Origin: Porphyra umbilicalis
Lineage: Eukaryota > Rhodophyta > Bangiophyceae > Bangiales > Bangiaceae
NCBI GenBank assembly: GCA_002049455.2
Contig: KV918763.1
Location: 186,001 to 250,000 of the forward strand
Direction: 5' to 3'
DNA length: 64,000 nucleotides
This document shows positions 42,459-53,122 of the stretch, piece after piece. The position numbers and the translations under genes were made by a program. Each line of letters begins with the position of its first letter. Within the stretch, counting starts at the first letter, position 1. Under the pieces are notes generated by a model that searched no databases, was not told the DNA's origin, and saw nothing but the letters and a program-made list of their open reading frames with translations.

Positions 42459-42840
42459 TAGGGTTGCTCAGAACGCCCGGGGCGTCGTTCAGGGCGTCGT
42501 TAAGGACGTCACCAGGGCGTCATTTGGGCGTCGTGCGCCACTAACGCCCCAACTCAAAAGGGCGTCAGCAAGGCGTCGCGAAGAGAAAGTGTTCAGGGGG
42601 TCTACATGATTCGGCAGGTGGCGGCTGTGCACCTTGGTTGGGGACAGGCACCCAGTCTTGACACAAAATGACATATGAAAGCACAATATGGGTGCCACTT
42701 AATCCATATTGCGAATATTGAGGGTGCTACTTGGGGCGTCGTGAGATTGCGTTTTGGCTGACTAATGGGGCGTCAGTAAGGCGTCTTATCCGTCGCGCGC
42801 CTCTGACGTCCCCGAAATAAGGGCGTCGTGTGCATCCCTA
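42459..42840. mobile_element. hAT-type MITE, copy B, inserted into a satellite-related repeat
   Basis: Reverse-oriented relative of 3091-3475. It starts TAGGGTTGC, ends GCATCCCTA and is flanked by the exact 8-bp duplication GTGAGAAT at 42451-42458 and 42841-42848. Removing the MITE and one duplication restores the repeat word GGATTATCCAGTGAGAAT followed by AGGTGCACGGTCAT, which shows nested insertion. It has the same GGCGTC-rich subterminal zones and no coding capacity. Confidence 0.85.
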
Positions 42841-45140
42841 GTGAGAATAGGTGCACGGTCATTTGGCTAGATAAAAACACAAAAGTAGATGGAGGGTGTG
42901 TTGCACACCGAAAACAATTCCACGTATTTGTGCGTGTGCGGCGCGGTCAGGAGGGCATCGGATTATCCGGTGAGAATAGCTGCACGGTCATCTTGCTTAA
43001 TGAATACATAAAAGTACATGCCATCTGAACACGACTTGCTACCAACAAGATCACGTATTTGTGCGTCCGCGGCGCCGACAGGAGGGCATCGGACTATCCG
43101 GTGAGAACAGGTGCGCGGTCATCTGGCTAAGTAAATACATAAAAGTACATACCATCTGAAAACGACTTATACATTCATTTTGCAATCAATATGCGCCCAA
43201 CCCCATGCGTGTCGTGAAACCGTCCATGCGCTGGGGCTCGTCCGTTGTGTGTCGACTGTTCCAGGTGAACACCTGCCAGTCATGCTCGGACGGGTGGGCC
43301 CGTTGTTCAGTCGTATTGCACCGGGCGGATGTGACTCTGAGGCCACCCTCGGAGCGCCCAATGCAGGCACCCCAATGGGCGCTGTCCCAGCTTTGACAAC
43401 ACGGGGGTGAAACTAATTCCATTCACTTTTCTGCCAGATGACCGTGCACCTATTCTCACCGGAACGTTTTCCGTCGGCCCCCGTGGGGATCATCCCCGTC
43501 ATGATGACGGCGGCGAGCCCCCGACGCGAGGGCCCAAACGCGATACGGTGGACCCCCGCCACGACCGCCGCGCCGCCCGCGCGGGCGCCCCCCGCCTCCG
43601 CGGTCGCCCCCGCCCCCGCCCCTGCCGCGCCGCCGCGCGCCGACACCCGCCGCCGTGTCGCCCGCCCCCCCCTCAAAGTAAATACAGAAAAACGCAAGAC
43701 ACATACCGTCTGAACACGACTTACCACCGACGTGTGGACGTATTTGTCGGATTGTCCGGTGAGAACAGCGGCACAGTCATCTGGCAAATAAATACAGAAA
43801 AACGCAAGACACATACCGTCTGAACTCGACTTACCACCGACGTGTGGACGTATTTGTCGGATTGTCCGGTGAGAACAGCGGCACGGTCATCTGGCAAGTA
43901 AATACAGAAAAACGCAAGACACATACCGTCTGAACTCGACTTACCACCGACGTGTGGACGTATTTGTCGGATTGTCCGGTGAGAACTGCGGCACGGTCTT
44001 CTGGCAAGTAAATACAGAAAAACGCAAGACACATACCGTCTGAACTCGACTTACCACCGACGTGTGGACGTATTTGTCGGATTGTCCGGTGAGAACAGCG
44101 GCACGGTCATCTGGCAAGTAAATACAGAAAAACGCAAGAAACATACCGTCTGAACTCGACTTACCACCGACGTGTGGACGTATTTGTCGGATTGTCCGGT
44201 GAGAACAGCGGCACGGTCATCTGGCAAGTAAATACAGAAAAACGCAAGACACATACCGTCTGAACTCGACTTACCACGAACAAGATCACGTATTTGTGCG
44301 TCCGCGGCGCCGACAGGAGGGCATCGGACTATCCGGTGAGAACAGGTGCGCGGTCATCTGGCTAAGTAAATACATAAAAGTACATACCATCTGAAAACGA
44401 CTTATACATTCATTTTGCAATCAATATGCGCCCAACCCCATGCGTGTCGTGAAACCGTCCATGCGCTGGGGCTCGTCCGTTGTGTGTCGACCGTTCCAGG
44501 TGAACACCTGCCAGTCATGCTCGGACGGGTGGGCCCGTTGTTCAGTCGTATTGCACCGGGCGGATGTGACTCTGAGGCCACCCTCGGAGCGCCCAATGCA
44601 GGCACCCCAATGGGCGCTGTCCCAGCTTTGACAACACGGGGGTGAAACTAATTCCATTCACTTTTCTGCCAGATGACCGTGCATCTATTCTCACCGGAAC
44701 GTTTTCCGTCGGCCCCCGTGGGGATCATCCCCGTCATGATGACGGCGGCGAGCCCCCGACGCGAGGGCCTAAACGCGATACGGTGGACCCCCGCCACGAC
44801 CGCCGCGCCGCCCGCGCGGGCGCCCCCCCGCCTCCGCGGTCGCCCCCGCCCCCGCCCCTGCCGCGCCGCCGCGCGCCGACACCCGCCGCCGTGTCGCCCG
44901 CCCCCCCCTCAAAGTAAATACAGAAAAACGCAAGACACATACCGTCTGAACACGACTTACCACCGACGTGTGGACGTATTTGTCGGATTGTCCGGTGAGA
45001 ACAGCGGCACAGTCATCTGGCAAATAAATACAGAAAAACGCAAGAAACATACCGTCTGAACTCGACTTACCACCGACGTGTGGACGTATTTGTCGGATTG
45101 TCCGGTGAGAACAGCGCCACGGTCATCTGGCAGGTAAATC
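42841..45140. repeat. satellite array of terminal-repeat-derived monomers (110 bp and ~130 bp)
   Basis: At 43716-44265, five 110-bp monomers start GACTTACCACCGACGTG, at 43716, 43826, 43936, 44046 and 44156. More lie at 44951 and 45061. Longer relatives with GAGGGCATCGGAYTATCC occur near 42952, 43083 and 44317. Every monomer contains CCGGTGAGAA…GCACGGTCATCTGGC, the terminal arm of the 1.56-kb element. The block 43046-43903 is duplicated at 44281-45138 (offset 1235) with few differences. GC-rich interludes at 43470-43680 and 44700-44915 begin with an inverted copy of the motif. No gene is supported. Confidence 0.8.
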
Positions 45141-46153
45141 TAGAAAAGTCCACGCCACGACTTGAAGTACAGTAAATGAAAGTCCCAATCCTGGGACCAG
45201 AACCACGATTTGACTTCTGAAACCACGTTCGCGAAAATACCTTGGACTGACGAGACCATAAAACCGTTTTCAAACGACGACAGATGGATTGGCAAGTCGA
45301 GCAGTGCCACGTCAGAGAATTCGCGGTGGCCATCGGCCACGTCGTTGGGCGTGCAGACGGCGGCCGAGCCGGAGCCGCCGCTGCGTCCGCCGCCCTAGTC
45401 GCCACCGCCCCCGCCGCCCACGCCTAGTCAAGAGGGCCTAAAAGCGGACTTCTGGGTTTTTCATGTGAATCTGTCCTTCCATTGGTGATTCCCTCATCTT
45501 GCCAGGGGCTCGCTTCACCTCATTGGTGGACGAGCGTACTGACATGGTCCAGGTGGAAATATATAATGAGTTTCGAATGGGCTTGACGTGGCACTCAGCA
45601 CCCAATCAACAGACGCTTGGGCAATAACTATCTGATCTCTCGATGAAACAAAGCGGCTCCGGTGGACGCATTCGGCAACATTTTCGATAGCAGTTTCACA
45701 TTTCTGCTCGTCAGAGTCCACCCTCCCAATCCGACACCACCGCCAGAGCTACCGGTACGGCATCCGTAGAGCCCTTACATACCATGTAGCCACCTCTCCT
45801 ATCCTTTGGGACTTCGCACATGCTGTCTGACGTTCTTTTTGAAGCCGTAGTGGCCTTTTCGGTGTCTCTGGGAGGCCTCCCAAGTGCGAAAGAGAGGTGG
45901 CCATAGTGGGAAAACAAGCAGGGGTCTTTGGGGTCCTGTTGGGGTCCTCGACATCATCACGTAGTCTAGTAGCGTTTGCAGAAAAAAGCAATGAAAAATG
46001 CGTGTGCTGCACTGAGAAACTGGGTGGTCGAGCTCGTAGGCCGAAGCCGTCAGAAGCATGCTGCAGAGAGGGGTCGGACTGTCCGAATGAGACGTGTTGT
46101 CTGAATATATTCACAAAAAACTGTAATGACGAATACAAGAAGACCGCCCTTGA
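45141..46153. other. intergenic
   Basis: It holds a copy of the ACGTTCGCGAAAATACCTTGG word at 45225-45245, shared with 20607-20689. A short CCGCCG-rich patch follows at 45350-45420. The rest is AT-richer unique sequence with short frames only. No gene recognised. Confidence 0.4.
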
Positions 46154-46948
46154 CTAGGCGTGCGCCGCCAGCCCCACTCCCCGTCGCACCGCCACCGGCG
46201 GCGGCGCTACCACCGTTGCCGCCGCCGTCGCCCCCCCACGACTCCCCCCCGGCGCCCGCGGCGCCCCCCCCGCCTCGGCGAGCCACCCCGTGAGGACGGA
46301 ACACACGATGTGCTCCCGCGGCAGCGGCACGCGCTCGTGTTCCCTGGACACAAACTCCCAACCGTCAATGAGCTGCCGCTTGAGCGATGCGAGCAGTTTG
46401 AACGGCAACGTCGCCTCCCAGCCGGGCGTCGACAGCACGGGCGCGCTGCCGTGGGCGCCGCCGGCCCAGCCGCCGCCGCGTCTGGGCCGCCGCCGCCGCC
46501 GCCGTCTCCCCCCGCCTCCCCCCCCCACAGACCAGACCCGCCCACGGCCGGCGGGCGGGGTGCACTGCCCTCGCCCGGTGCCCCCCGACCCACCCACGGC
46601 AGGCGGTCGGGCCGCACCCCCCCCCCCAGTGCCCCCGACCCGCCCGCCACCGGCGTTTGGGGCGCACCCGCCCCCACCTGTGCCCCCCACCCGCCCGCAG
46701 CAGTCGCTCGGGGCCCACCCCCCTCCCCCGGTGCCCTCTATCCATCGACGGCAGGCGGTCGGGGCGCACCCCCCTCCCCCGGTGCCCCCGGCCCACCCAC
46801 GGCGGGCGGTCGGGGCGCAACCGCCCCCTCGGATGCCCCTGACCTGCCCGTCGCCGGCGGTCGGGGCGCATCCACCCCCCCCGGTGGGCGCGCGGGGCGG
46901 CGCCAGGCCGGCTCCCGCCGACGGGAGTACCCGACGGGCGTCCCTCAT
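46154..46948 (-). CDS. Gly-rich repeat protein ending in a partial MRG chromatin domain
   Basis: A 264-residue frame from an ATG in good context (CACCATGAGG). Residues ~24-140 are six or seven copies of a 17-residue unit of the type GGGCAPTAxxxWxxGTG, encoded by 51-bp repeats. A basic Arg run follows. Residues ~178-226 match the start of the MRG domain (MRG15/EAF3/MSL3 family): LPFKLLASLKRQLIDGWEFV then SREHERVPLPR and a helix. MRG proteins sit in histone acetyltransferase and deacetylase complexes. The second half of the domain and the usual N-terminal chromodomain are missing. The frame ends in a GC-rich tail exactly where composition turns AT-rich, so this is a truncated gene or one whose other exons I cannot find. 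Confidence 0.45.
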   Translation of the reverse strand: MRDARRVLPSAGAGLAPPRAPTGGGGCAPTAGDGQVRGIRGGGCAPTARRGWAGGTGGGGCAPTACRRWIEGTGGGGWAPSDCCGRVGGTGGGGCAPNAGGGRVGGTGGGGAARPPAVGGSGGTGRGQCTPPAGRGRVWSVGGGGGGRRRRRRRPRRGGGWAGGAHGSAPVLSTPGWEATLPFKLLASLKRQLIDGWEFVSREHERVPLPREHIVCSVLTGWLAEAGGAPRAPGGSRGGATAAATVVAPPPVAVRRGVGLAAHA

Positions 46949-47129
46949 GGTGGCGCCCGTCGCGAGCAGCGTGTCCGGGCCACGGGGTGGTCACGACCAC
47001 CGCCCCGTCGGGTGGGTGGCGGCGGCGACGTGACGGCAGGGGGCGGCAGCGCCGGCACGGGCGCCGACGTCGGGTGGGCGGGGGCATCCCGGCTGGTGGC
47101 CGACATTGGTGCCGCCGAGGGAGCGGACG

Positions 47130-47161
<32 letters not shown>

Positions 47162-48080
47162 GCCGCCGCCGACCGGGTGCGCGAGCGGGGGGAGGACGGG
47201 GAGGCAGCGACGGGGTCGGCCGCCGGGTCGGTCGCGGTGGGGTGGTGGGCGGGGCAGCGGGGGCGGAGCAGGTACCCCCCCCGGGGGTGGGCGCGGCCCG
47301 CTCAAGCGATCGGCTCCCCGTCGTCGCCCGCGGCGAGGCAGGCGCAGGGGCGGCGGTGGCCGACGTCGCGGCGCCCCCCCCCGTGGTCGCCCACGGCGAG
47401 CCGGCCGACGCGGCAGACACGGCGCGGGTGGTCGTGGTCGCGGCCCCCCGCCCCCCCCCCCCCCCCCCGAATAGCGGGCCCGCAAACGGGGCCGCCTCGC
47501 GGCGCGCCCGCCAGCGGGCGCGAGCAGCGGCGGTGGCGGGGGTGCACGGCCGGGGCGCACGGCGCCGCGGCCGGGCGCGGGCGACGGCGCGGCGACGAGT
47601 CGACGCCGGAGGGCACGCCCGCCCAGCGCAGGGACGCGCGCCGCTCGCGCGGTTCGCCCCGCGACGGCGGCAAGGAGGGGGAGAGCGACCGGGGCGGCCG
47701 CGGCGGCACGGCGCCGCCCGCAGCGGCGGGGGCGGTGGGCGGCGCGCCCGCCGCCCCACAAAAACGGGGCGGGGCGCCACCATCGCCCTCCCGGCGGGCG
47801 GCGGCGCGGCGGCTGGGGCGCGCCGGTTGGCGCGGCGGCCCGCGGCGCTGCCGGCACAGCGGTCGCGGCGGGCGTGTGCGGCGCCGCCACGCGCCCCGCG
47901 GCAGCCATCGGCGGCTGGCGGCGATGGGTCCCCGGGGGCGTGGCGGTGCCGGACGGCCCGGCGCGGGGCTGGCCGTCGATTGGATCCCCCCTTGCCTCGG
48001 CGGGGGGAGCGCCCAGCGGCAGCCCCGGGGGCGTACCGCCTGTCGGCAGGGGCGCCGGCCGGGGCCCCCGTCTGCGGCGC
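46949..48080. repeat. GC-rich low-complexity tract
   Basis: Dense C and G homopolymers and CGGCGG words with frames open on both strands for hundreds of codons. The translations are Pro/Arg/Gly/Ala-rich without domains. I treat these frames as artefacts. C-runs of more than 10 bases near 47449-47469 also make assembly errors likely. Confidence 0.5.
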
Positions 48081-48154
48081 GGCGACGGCGGCGGTTCGAA
48101 CCCACGACGTACGGATTATGATTCCGCCGTTCTGACCAACTGAACTATATTGTC
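48081..48154 (-). tRNA. tRNA-Met(CAT)-like sequence, degenerate
   Basis: The minus strand shows an A-box-like TAGTTCAGTTGG, a D stem GTTC/GAAC and a five-pair anticodon stem around ATCATAA (anticodon CAT). A perfect B-box-like GGTTCGAACC (48093-48102 on +) follows. The 3' side of the T stem and the acceptor stem do not pair with their 5' partners. It is probably a pseudo-tRNA, a tRNA-derived SINE head, or a tRNA gene damaged at its 3' end. Internal Pol III promoter boxes look usable. Confidence 0.45.
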
Positions 48155-50590
48155 ACAAAAAAGGATGACCCAACAAATTTAATAATTCCCTGGCCTTTAG
48201 GACAGGGTGCTCTCAAAGTGTAGTGATACACACATACACTTAGATCGAGAGACTTGCTCTCCGTTTCAGAGATGGCAGTCTGCATTCGTGTCCTCAGGGA
48301 TCTGAGGGCGTGTCAGTGTTGGCGATGACGCTAAAAGCGGATGAAATTACGTGGCTGAGAAGGACTGTCCTGCCACAGGGGTCACAGGGCCCGGACGGCG
48401 CCAGCCCCCCTGCCCCCCCCAACGTAGGAGGGGGCAGGGGAGGCGGTGGCCACCGCCCCGAGTTGCGCCCGGCGACCGCGCGCAGCGACTTCTGGGATTC
48501 GACGCGCCCACGATGACCCGCGGGTGATCGTGCCTGCGCGCCGGCTTCTGTTGCGGCGGCTCATCGGAGCTTTCTGACGCCATCTAGCGGCGCGGTTAGA
48601 GGCGCCCCGTCGCGCGGCGGTCGGTCCCATCCGCCCGCCCGTGCGCCGTGTCAGCCGCCTCGCCCGCCGTGCGCAGGTGCGCTGCGCGGCGGAGTGACGG
48701 CCCCTCCCGTGGGCGTCGCGCGACGCTGGCGGGCCGCCGCCGCTGCGGTGGCGGCAGCGGCACCCCTTTCCTCGCCGCACGCCCCCCCCGCCACGGCAAC
48801 GTGGCTGTATGTGCCCCCGTGTGCGCTCGCGGCTGTGGGGCCGGCCGGCGTGCCTGGTGTCAATGCGTTGCCGAGCGCGCCACGGCCCTCAAGGCCAGGG
48901 TATTGCACGCACGTGCCTGGTATTGTCTTAGTCTCGAGATAGCCACACTTCCGACAAATATAATGAAAACTAGATACAAGTAGTTTCTGTCGTAGTTACA
49001 TGCGTGTACTATGCAATGCACTCACCAATTGTGGTGCACAAGTAGGTGCGCCATCAAAGTGAATCCCTGGGAGGTGGGCTGCTACGGAAGAACCAACACA
49101 AGCACGAGCCGCGGAATTCGACAATGTGAGGTCCCGACCAGCCGGCTCGTGGCACGACTCCGCCGTTCTTGGCCACCCAGCGGAGCAGAAGGTACAGTGT
49201 TACTGTACCGTCCTCACGTCGGCCCGCGAGGGCTGTGGCAGATTGGGCGGGTCCGAAGGCGGCCCCATCCGACAGCGTTGCTTCGGGAGCGCACAAGCGC
49301 CGCCCACACGGTTCGTCAGTCGCGAAGCGGCGTCGGCGCGCTTGTCCGTGGGCACCAACACCCGCCACACTGCGCGGGGGGCGGGCTCTTTGCACACGCC
49401 TGACGCTTGCATACTTGGCCTGGGCCGGAGGGGCTTTGACTGTCCCCCGCCCGCGTCGGCGTTCGAGCGCACACCCCGACGTTCTCGTGTTTCTTGCCAT
49501 TCGCGTGACGGACAGCAAGCCGTCGCTCCGCGGCTGTCGGGTCTGGGGGTGCCCCGCGACCGCCTCGTGGGCAGCACCTGTGCCACCGGGTCCGCCGCCA
49601 TTCGCTCCTGGCCGCGCATCTGCTTGCCCGCTTGCACGTGGTCGCGCGCGGTTGCCGCACCCGATCACTGGGGCCGCCACCGTAGCGGCCTGGCCCGCTC
49701 GTTCTCGGCGGGGCACTCCACGTGCGGCTCACACAGTTGCCGCCGCGGCTCGCCCGCGTCGGGTGGCCCCTCGCCCTTCCACGCCTTCCTCTCCTCTTCG
49801 CGGGTCATTCCCCTGGGTCCCCTGGTCCCGGTTGGTGGCGTTGTGTGCTTGCCGCGCTTTCCCTCTTCGCTCCCACGCGTCCTCCACTGCGTTTTGGCCC
49901 TTCCGCACCACGTTTACAACGCTTCCCGGCCTCGATTCTTTGGTGCTTTCCGCCTGCTGCCTTGCCCGTGTTCATTCCGCCTCTGTCTCCTGCGACGCCT
50001 GCGTGCCACCGCTGTCTACGGGGGGGGGCGGGGGGGGGCAGTGTCATACGTGTCTACCGTCTTATTTTTTGGGACCACTCCTTTCGCCCGCCCGCCCCCC
50101 CTCACCCCCGCCTGGTGTGCGCTGTGGTCCAGGAGCCGTGGCCGTCACACTCCCGACGTCCGCAACCGGCCGCCTGATAGTGTGCGGTCCAGTCATTGCC
50201 GGTACTGACGCCGCCTAGGCTTCCAGCGGTGGGTGATTGGCCGCGAGCGCGCGGCACGGCCGCGGACGCCGACGCGAGCGGTGGGGGCGGCGGCGTGCAG
50301 CGGCCGCTGCACGCACATCCGCGTCTGCGCGCGCGCGTGCGCGTGCGTACGCTGGAGCTGGCTCGGCAGTGACTCTGCCGCTGCCGCTGCGGGCTCGGCA
50401 GTGACGGGGCTGCTGCCGCTGTGGCGGCCGCGGCCGTCGCCCCCCCCATTGCCAGTGCCGCCATTGTCGCGCCGACTACACTCCGTCGCGCACAGCTCCA
50501 CGTGGCCTGCTACACCGTCGCCGACGAGCCGCTGTCGGCAGCTCCTCCGCGCTCGCGGCCGTCTGCCGTGATCGACCGCGTGTGGTCGCC
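48155..50590. other. intergenic, upstream region of the kinase gene
   Basis: Unique AT-richer sequence at 48160-48360, then GC-rich sequence with several open frames and no recognised domain. The kinase promoter and 5' untranslated region are expected near 50200-50590. GCGCGCGTGCGCGTGCGTAC near 50331 is a Z-DNA-like alternating run. Confidence 0.4.
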
Positions 50591-53122
50591 ATGACCGCCT
50601 TTCGCGGTCGCCCCGGTGCCGTCGGTGGCGGCGCCCACCGCCGCTCCAACCTCCGCTATACCGCCCCTGGCCCGCCTTTGGCTGCCGGCTGGCTGAGTGT
50701 CGATGGCCGGCGGTTGGGTGGTGGCAGCCGCTCTCGCTACTACGTGCTCGAGGGGGGGATGCTGACTGCCGTCGGTGGCCGTGGCCGCAGGCCGAGCGCA
50801 ACACCGCCCGGGGTGGAGGTCGGGCTCGACGCGGCAGATGGGGTGGCGGCGGCCAAGGCGGCAGCCAAGAGCCGGAGCAGTAAGGGCGGGGTGGCAGGCG
50901 GGCTGCTGGTAAATGGCGTCCGCGCGGGCGTGCGCCGCTGGGAGCTCGTCGTCAGCGGCATGACCGTGACTGCTGGTAGCGGTCGTTCTGCCGGTGGCGC
51001 TCCGCTGGTTGCGGCTGCGCGTGCCCGCGTGTCTGGGGTAGTCGGCTCGGGGGATGGCGCGACCCCCGCTCGCGGGGACACCGAGGTGTCCCTCTTTGCC
51101 CCCGACGCCGAGTCGTATGACGCGTGGCTGGTGGCGTTGACGCGCGCGGCGCGGCCGCCCGGCGCCGGCGTCGGGGACGTCGGCGACTACTACAGACTGA
51201 GCCACGAGATTGGGGGTGGCGTGCAGGCAACCGTCTACCAGGGCTATGACCTGCGCACCGCCTCCGCAGTCGCCGTCAAGGTCGTTGGCCGCGTGACAGG
51301 TGATGCAGCCGAGGAGGCAGCGCTCGCCAAGGAGGCGGCGACGGTCGCGGCGCTTGCGCATCCCAACATTGTTGCGACTCTGGACGTCTTTGAAACCCCC
51401 GACGCCGTCTACTTTGTGCAAGAGTACCTGGGCGGCTCGGAGCTGTTTGACTATATTGCCGCCAACGATACTTTTACCGAAGCCGCCGCCGCGGGCGTCA
51501 TGCGTGACATCTTGTCGGGGCTCGCCGCGTTGCACGACGCAGGGATTGCGCACCGAGACGTTAAGTTGGAGAACCTCCTCGCCGTCAACGTGGCGCCGCC
51601 GCTGGTCGTGAAGATTGCCGACTTTGGACTGTGCGCAACCGTTGATGGGGACTGCCCCGACGCCTGCCTGACTGACTTGGTCGGCACGTCCTTTTACTTA
51701 GCGCCCGAGATCCTTGCAGGGGAGCCATATGGGCGTCCCGTCGACCTGTGGGCAGCGGGCGTGACTCTCTACTTGTGCCTCAGCGGCCGCTTTCCGTATG
51801 GCGGGGAGCCCGCCGAGTACTACGAGCAGGTGCTCGACCGGCCCGTCTACTTTCCAACTGAGGATTGGGAGCTCATTTCGGCCGACGCGCAGTCGCTCGT
51901 CGAGGGTCTGCTCGCCAAGGACCCATCGCGGCGGTTAACCGCCACGGAGGCGCTCAGCCACCCGTGGTTGACACGGGGGGTGTCGGGTCTGTCGGCCTCC
52001 CCGCACAGCACCGCGTCTCCGTTGCCCTTCTTTGAGACAATTGGGGGCGATGGGCCAGGAGCCGGCGGTGACAACGGTGGCGTCGGCGCATCCGGCCGCA
52101 CCTGGGGCACTCCGGTCAACTTGCATCCCGACGCGTCGTTTGCGTCAAGCGCTCTCCCTACCGCCGCGCGCTTCCGGTCGGCATCGGGCAAGAACGCGTC
52201 TGGACGTATTCGTAGCTTGCTCCCCGCGGCCGCCGCGCCTCGGTTGCCTATCCTTAGCGGCCGCATGGGCGGCAACGGGAAGGCGGAGCGTGGTGGCGCC
52301 GCAGGGAAAACGCCCAAGCGGCCCCGCTACGCGGCGGGGCGCCTCTCGCTGCCCATACGCTCCTCGCGTACGGGGCCGACTTCGGGCGGCCGCGGCTGGG
52401 GGGGTGGTAGCGGCAGCGGCGGCAACCGCGGTGCCGCCGCCGGGTCGGACTCTGACGTTGACCGGGAGATGGACGAGGGCGGGGACAGCGGGGGCGCACT
52501 GGGGCGTCGCTCAAGCCTTCTCGCCCGCGCCATAAATCGCGTTGGTGGCGGCGGCAGCGGCAGCAACGGCGGTACTGGCGGTAAGCTCCACCGCCCGGTC
52601 AGCGTGCCGACAGGCCTGGGTACAAGCTTCCTGGTATTTGGCTCCACCGAGCCCGGCTCGGAGATGGACGACGACGAAGCCCTCCCGCCGCCGGCGCGGG
52701 GGTCGACAGCCGTTGCCGACCGCGACACTGGGAGCAGCGGGGGGACTACCTCCCAATCCGTGGGGGGAAGACGTCCTCCCACCGCTACGGGCGGTGGAGG
52801 AGGTGGCGGTGGCCGCCGGTGGGTGCGGGGCGTGGCGGCCAAACTCCGTCGCCGCAGCGCCAGCGGAGGCGGCGGTGGGGAGGTTGACTCTGCCGCTTCC
52901 GTTGGGATGACCGGCCTGGCACTAAACGCCGGCGGGGATGGCAGTGCCGGCAGTGGATGCAGCAGCGGGGTGAGCATCCTCGAGTCTGCTTCGTCGGAGG
53001 ACTGGCGCACGGAGCGGCGGCAACGGCGTGCAACACTTGGTGGCGGGGAGGATCCACGGGCACCGACCATGGGCACGTCTGACGCGTATGGCCTCGGCCT
53101 GGGGGCCCTTGGCATTCGTTAG
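50591..53122 (+). CDS. CAMK-like Ser/Thr protein kinase with N-terminal PH-like region
   Basis: 843 residues from the ATG at 50591. Residues ~30-190 resemble a PH domain with a long inserted loop: AAGWLSVDG…SRYYVLEGGML at the start, and SLFAPDAESYDAWLVALTRA as the closing helix. The kinase domain (~200-452) is complete: Gly loop IGGGVQATVY, VAVK (Lys 230), HRDVKLEN (~321-328), DFG (344-346), GTSFYLAPE, and DLWAAGVTLY. The HRDVKLEN/APE style and the PWL at the end place it near CAMK kinases. The C-terminal ~390 residues are Gly/Ser-rich and disordered, with likely phosphosites. It probably phosphorylates proteins at membranes reached through the PH-like region; the pathway is unknown. No intron is evident. 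Confidence 0.8.
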   Translation: MTAFRGRPGAVGGGAHRRSNLRYTAPGPPLAAGWLSVDGRRLGGGSRSRYYVLEGGMLTAVGGRGRRPSATPPGVEVGLDAADGVAAAKAAAKSRSSKGGVAGGLLVNGVRAGVRRWELVVSGMTVTAGSGRSAGGAPLVAAARARVSGVVGSGDGATPARGDTEVSLFAPDAESYDAWLVALTRAARPPGAGVGDVGDYYRLSHEIGGGVQATVYQGYDLRTASAVAVKVVGRVTGDAAEEAALAKEAATVAALAHPNIVATLDVFETPDAVYFVQEYLGGSELFDYIAANDTFTEAAAAGVMRDILSGLAALHDAGIAHRDVKLENLLAVNVAPPLVVKIADFGLCATVDGDCPDACLTDLVGTSFYLAPEILAGEPYGRPVDLWAAGVTLYLCLSGRFPYGGEPAEYYEQVLDRPVYFPTEDWELISADAQSLVEGLLAKDPSRRLTATEALSHPWLTRGVSGLSASPHSTASPLPFFETIGGDGPGAGGDNGGVGASGRTWGTPVNLHPDASFASSALPTAARFRSASGKNASGRIRSLLPAAAAPRLPILSGRMGGNGKAERGGAAGKTPKRPRYAAGRLSLPIRSSRTGPTSGGRGWGGGSGSGGNRGAAAGSDSDVDREMDEGGDSGGALGRRSSLLARAINRVGGGGSGSNGGTGGKLHRPVSVPTGLGTSFLVFGSTEPGSEMDDDEALPPPARGSTAVADRDTGSSGGTTSQSVGGRRPPTATGGGGGGGGRRWVRGVAAKLRRRSASGGGGGEVDSAASVGMTGLALNAGGDGSAGSGCSSGVSILESASSEDWRTERRQRRATLGGGEDPRAPTMGTSDAYGLGLGALGIR

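Noticed and set aside
43716-44265. CRISPR-like repeat array
   Set aside because: The 110-bp units are head-to-tail with no unique spacers, and they contain a transposon terminal motif. This is a satellite.
46160-48121. 653-codon + strand frame
   Set aside because: Pro/Arg/Ala-rich shadow of a GC-rich tract, open on both strands. The minus strand carries the recognisable MRG segment instead.
49126-50218. Two overlapping ~350-codon + frames before the kinase
   Set aside because: Different registers of the same GC-rich sequence, with no recognisable domain or consistent start.
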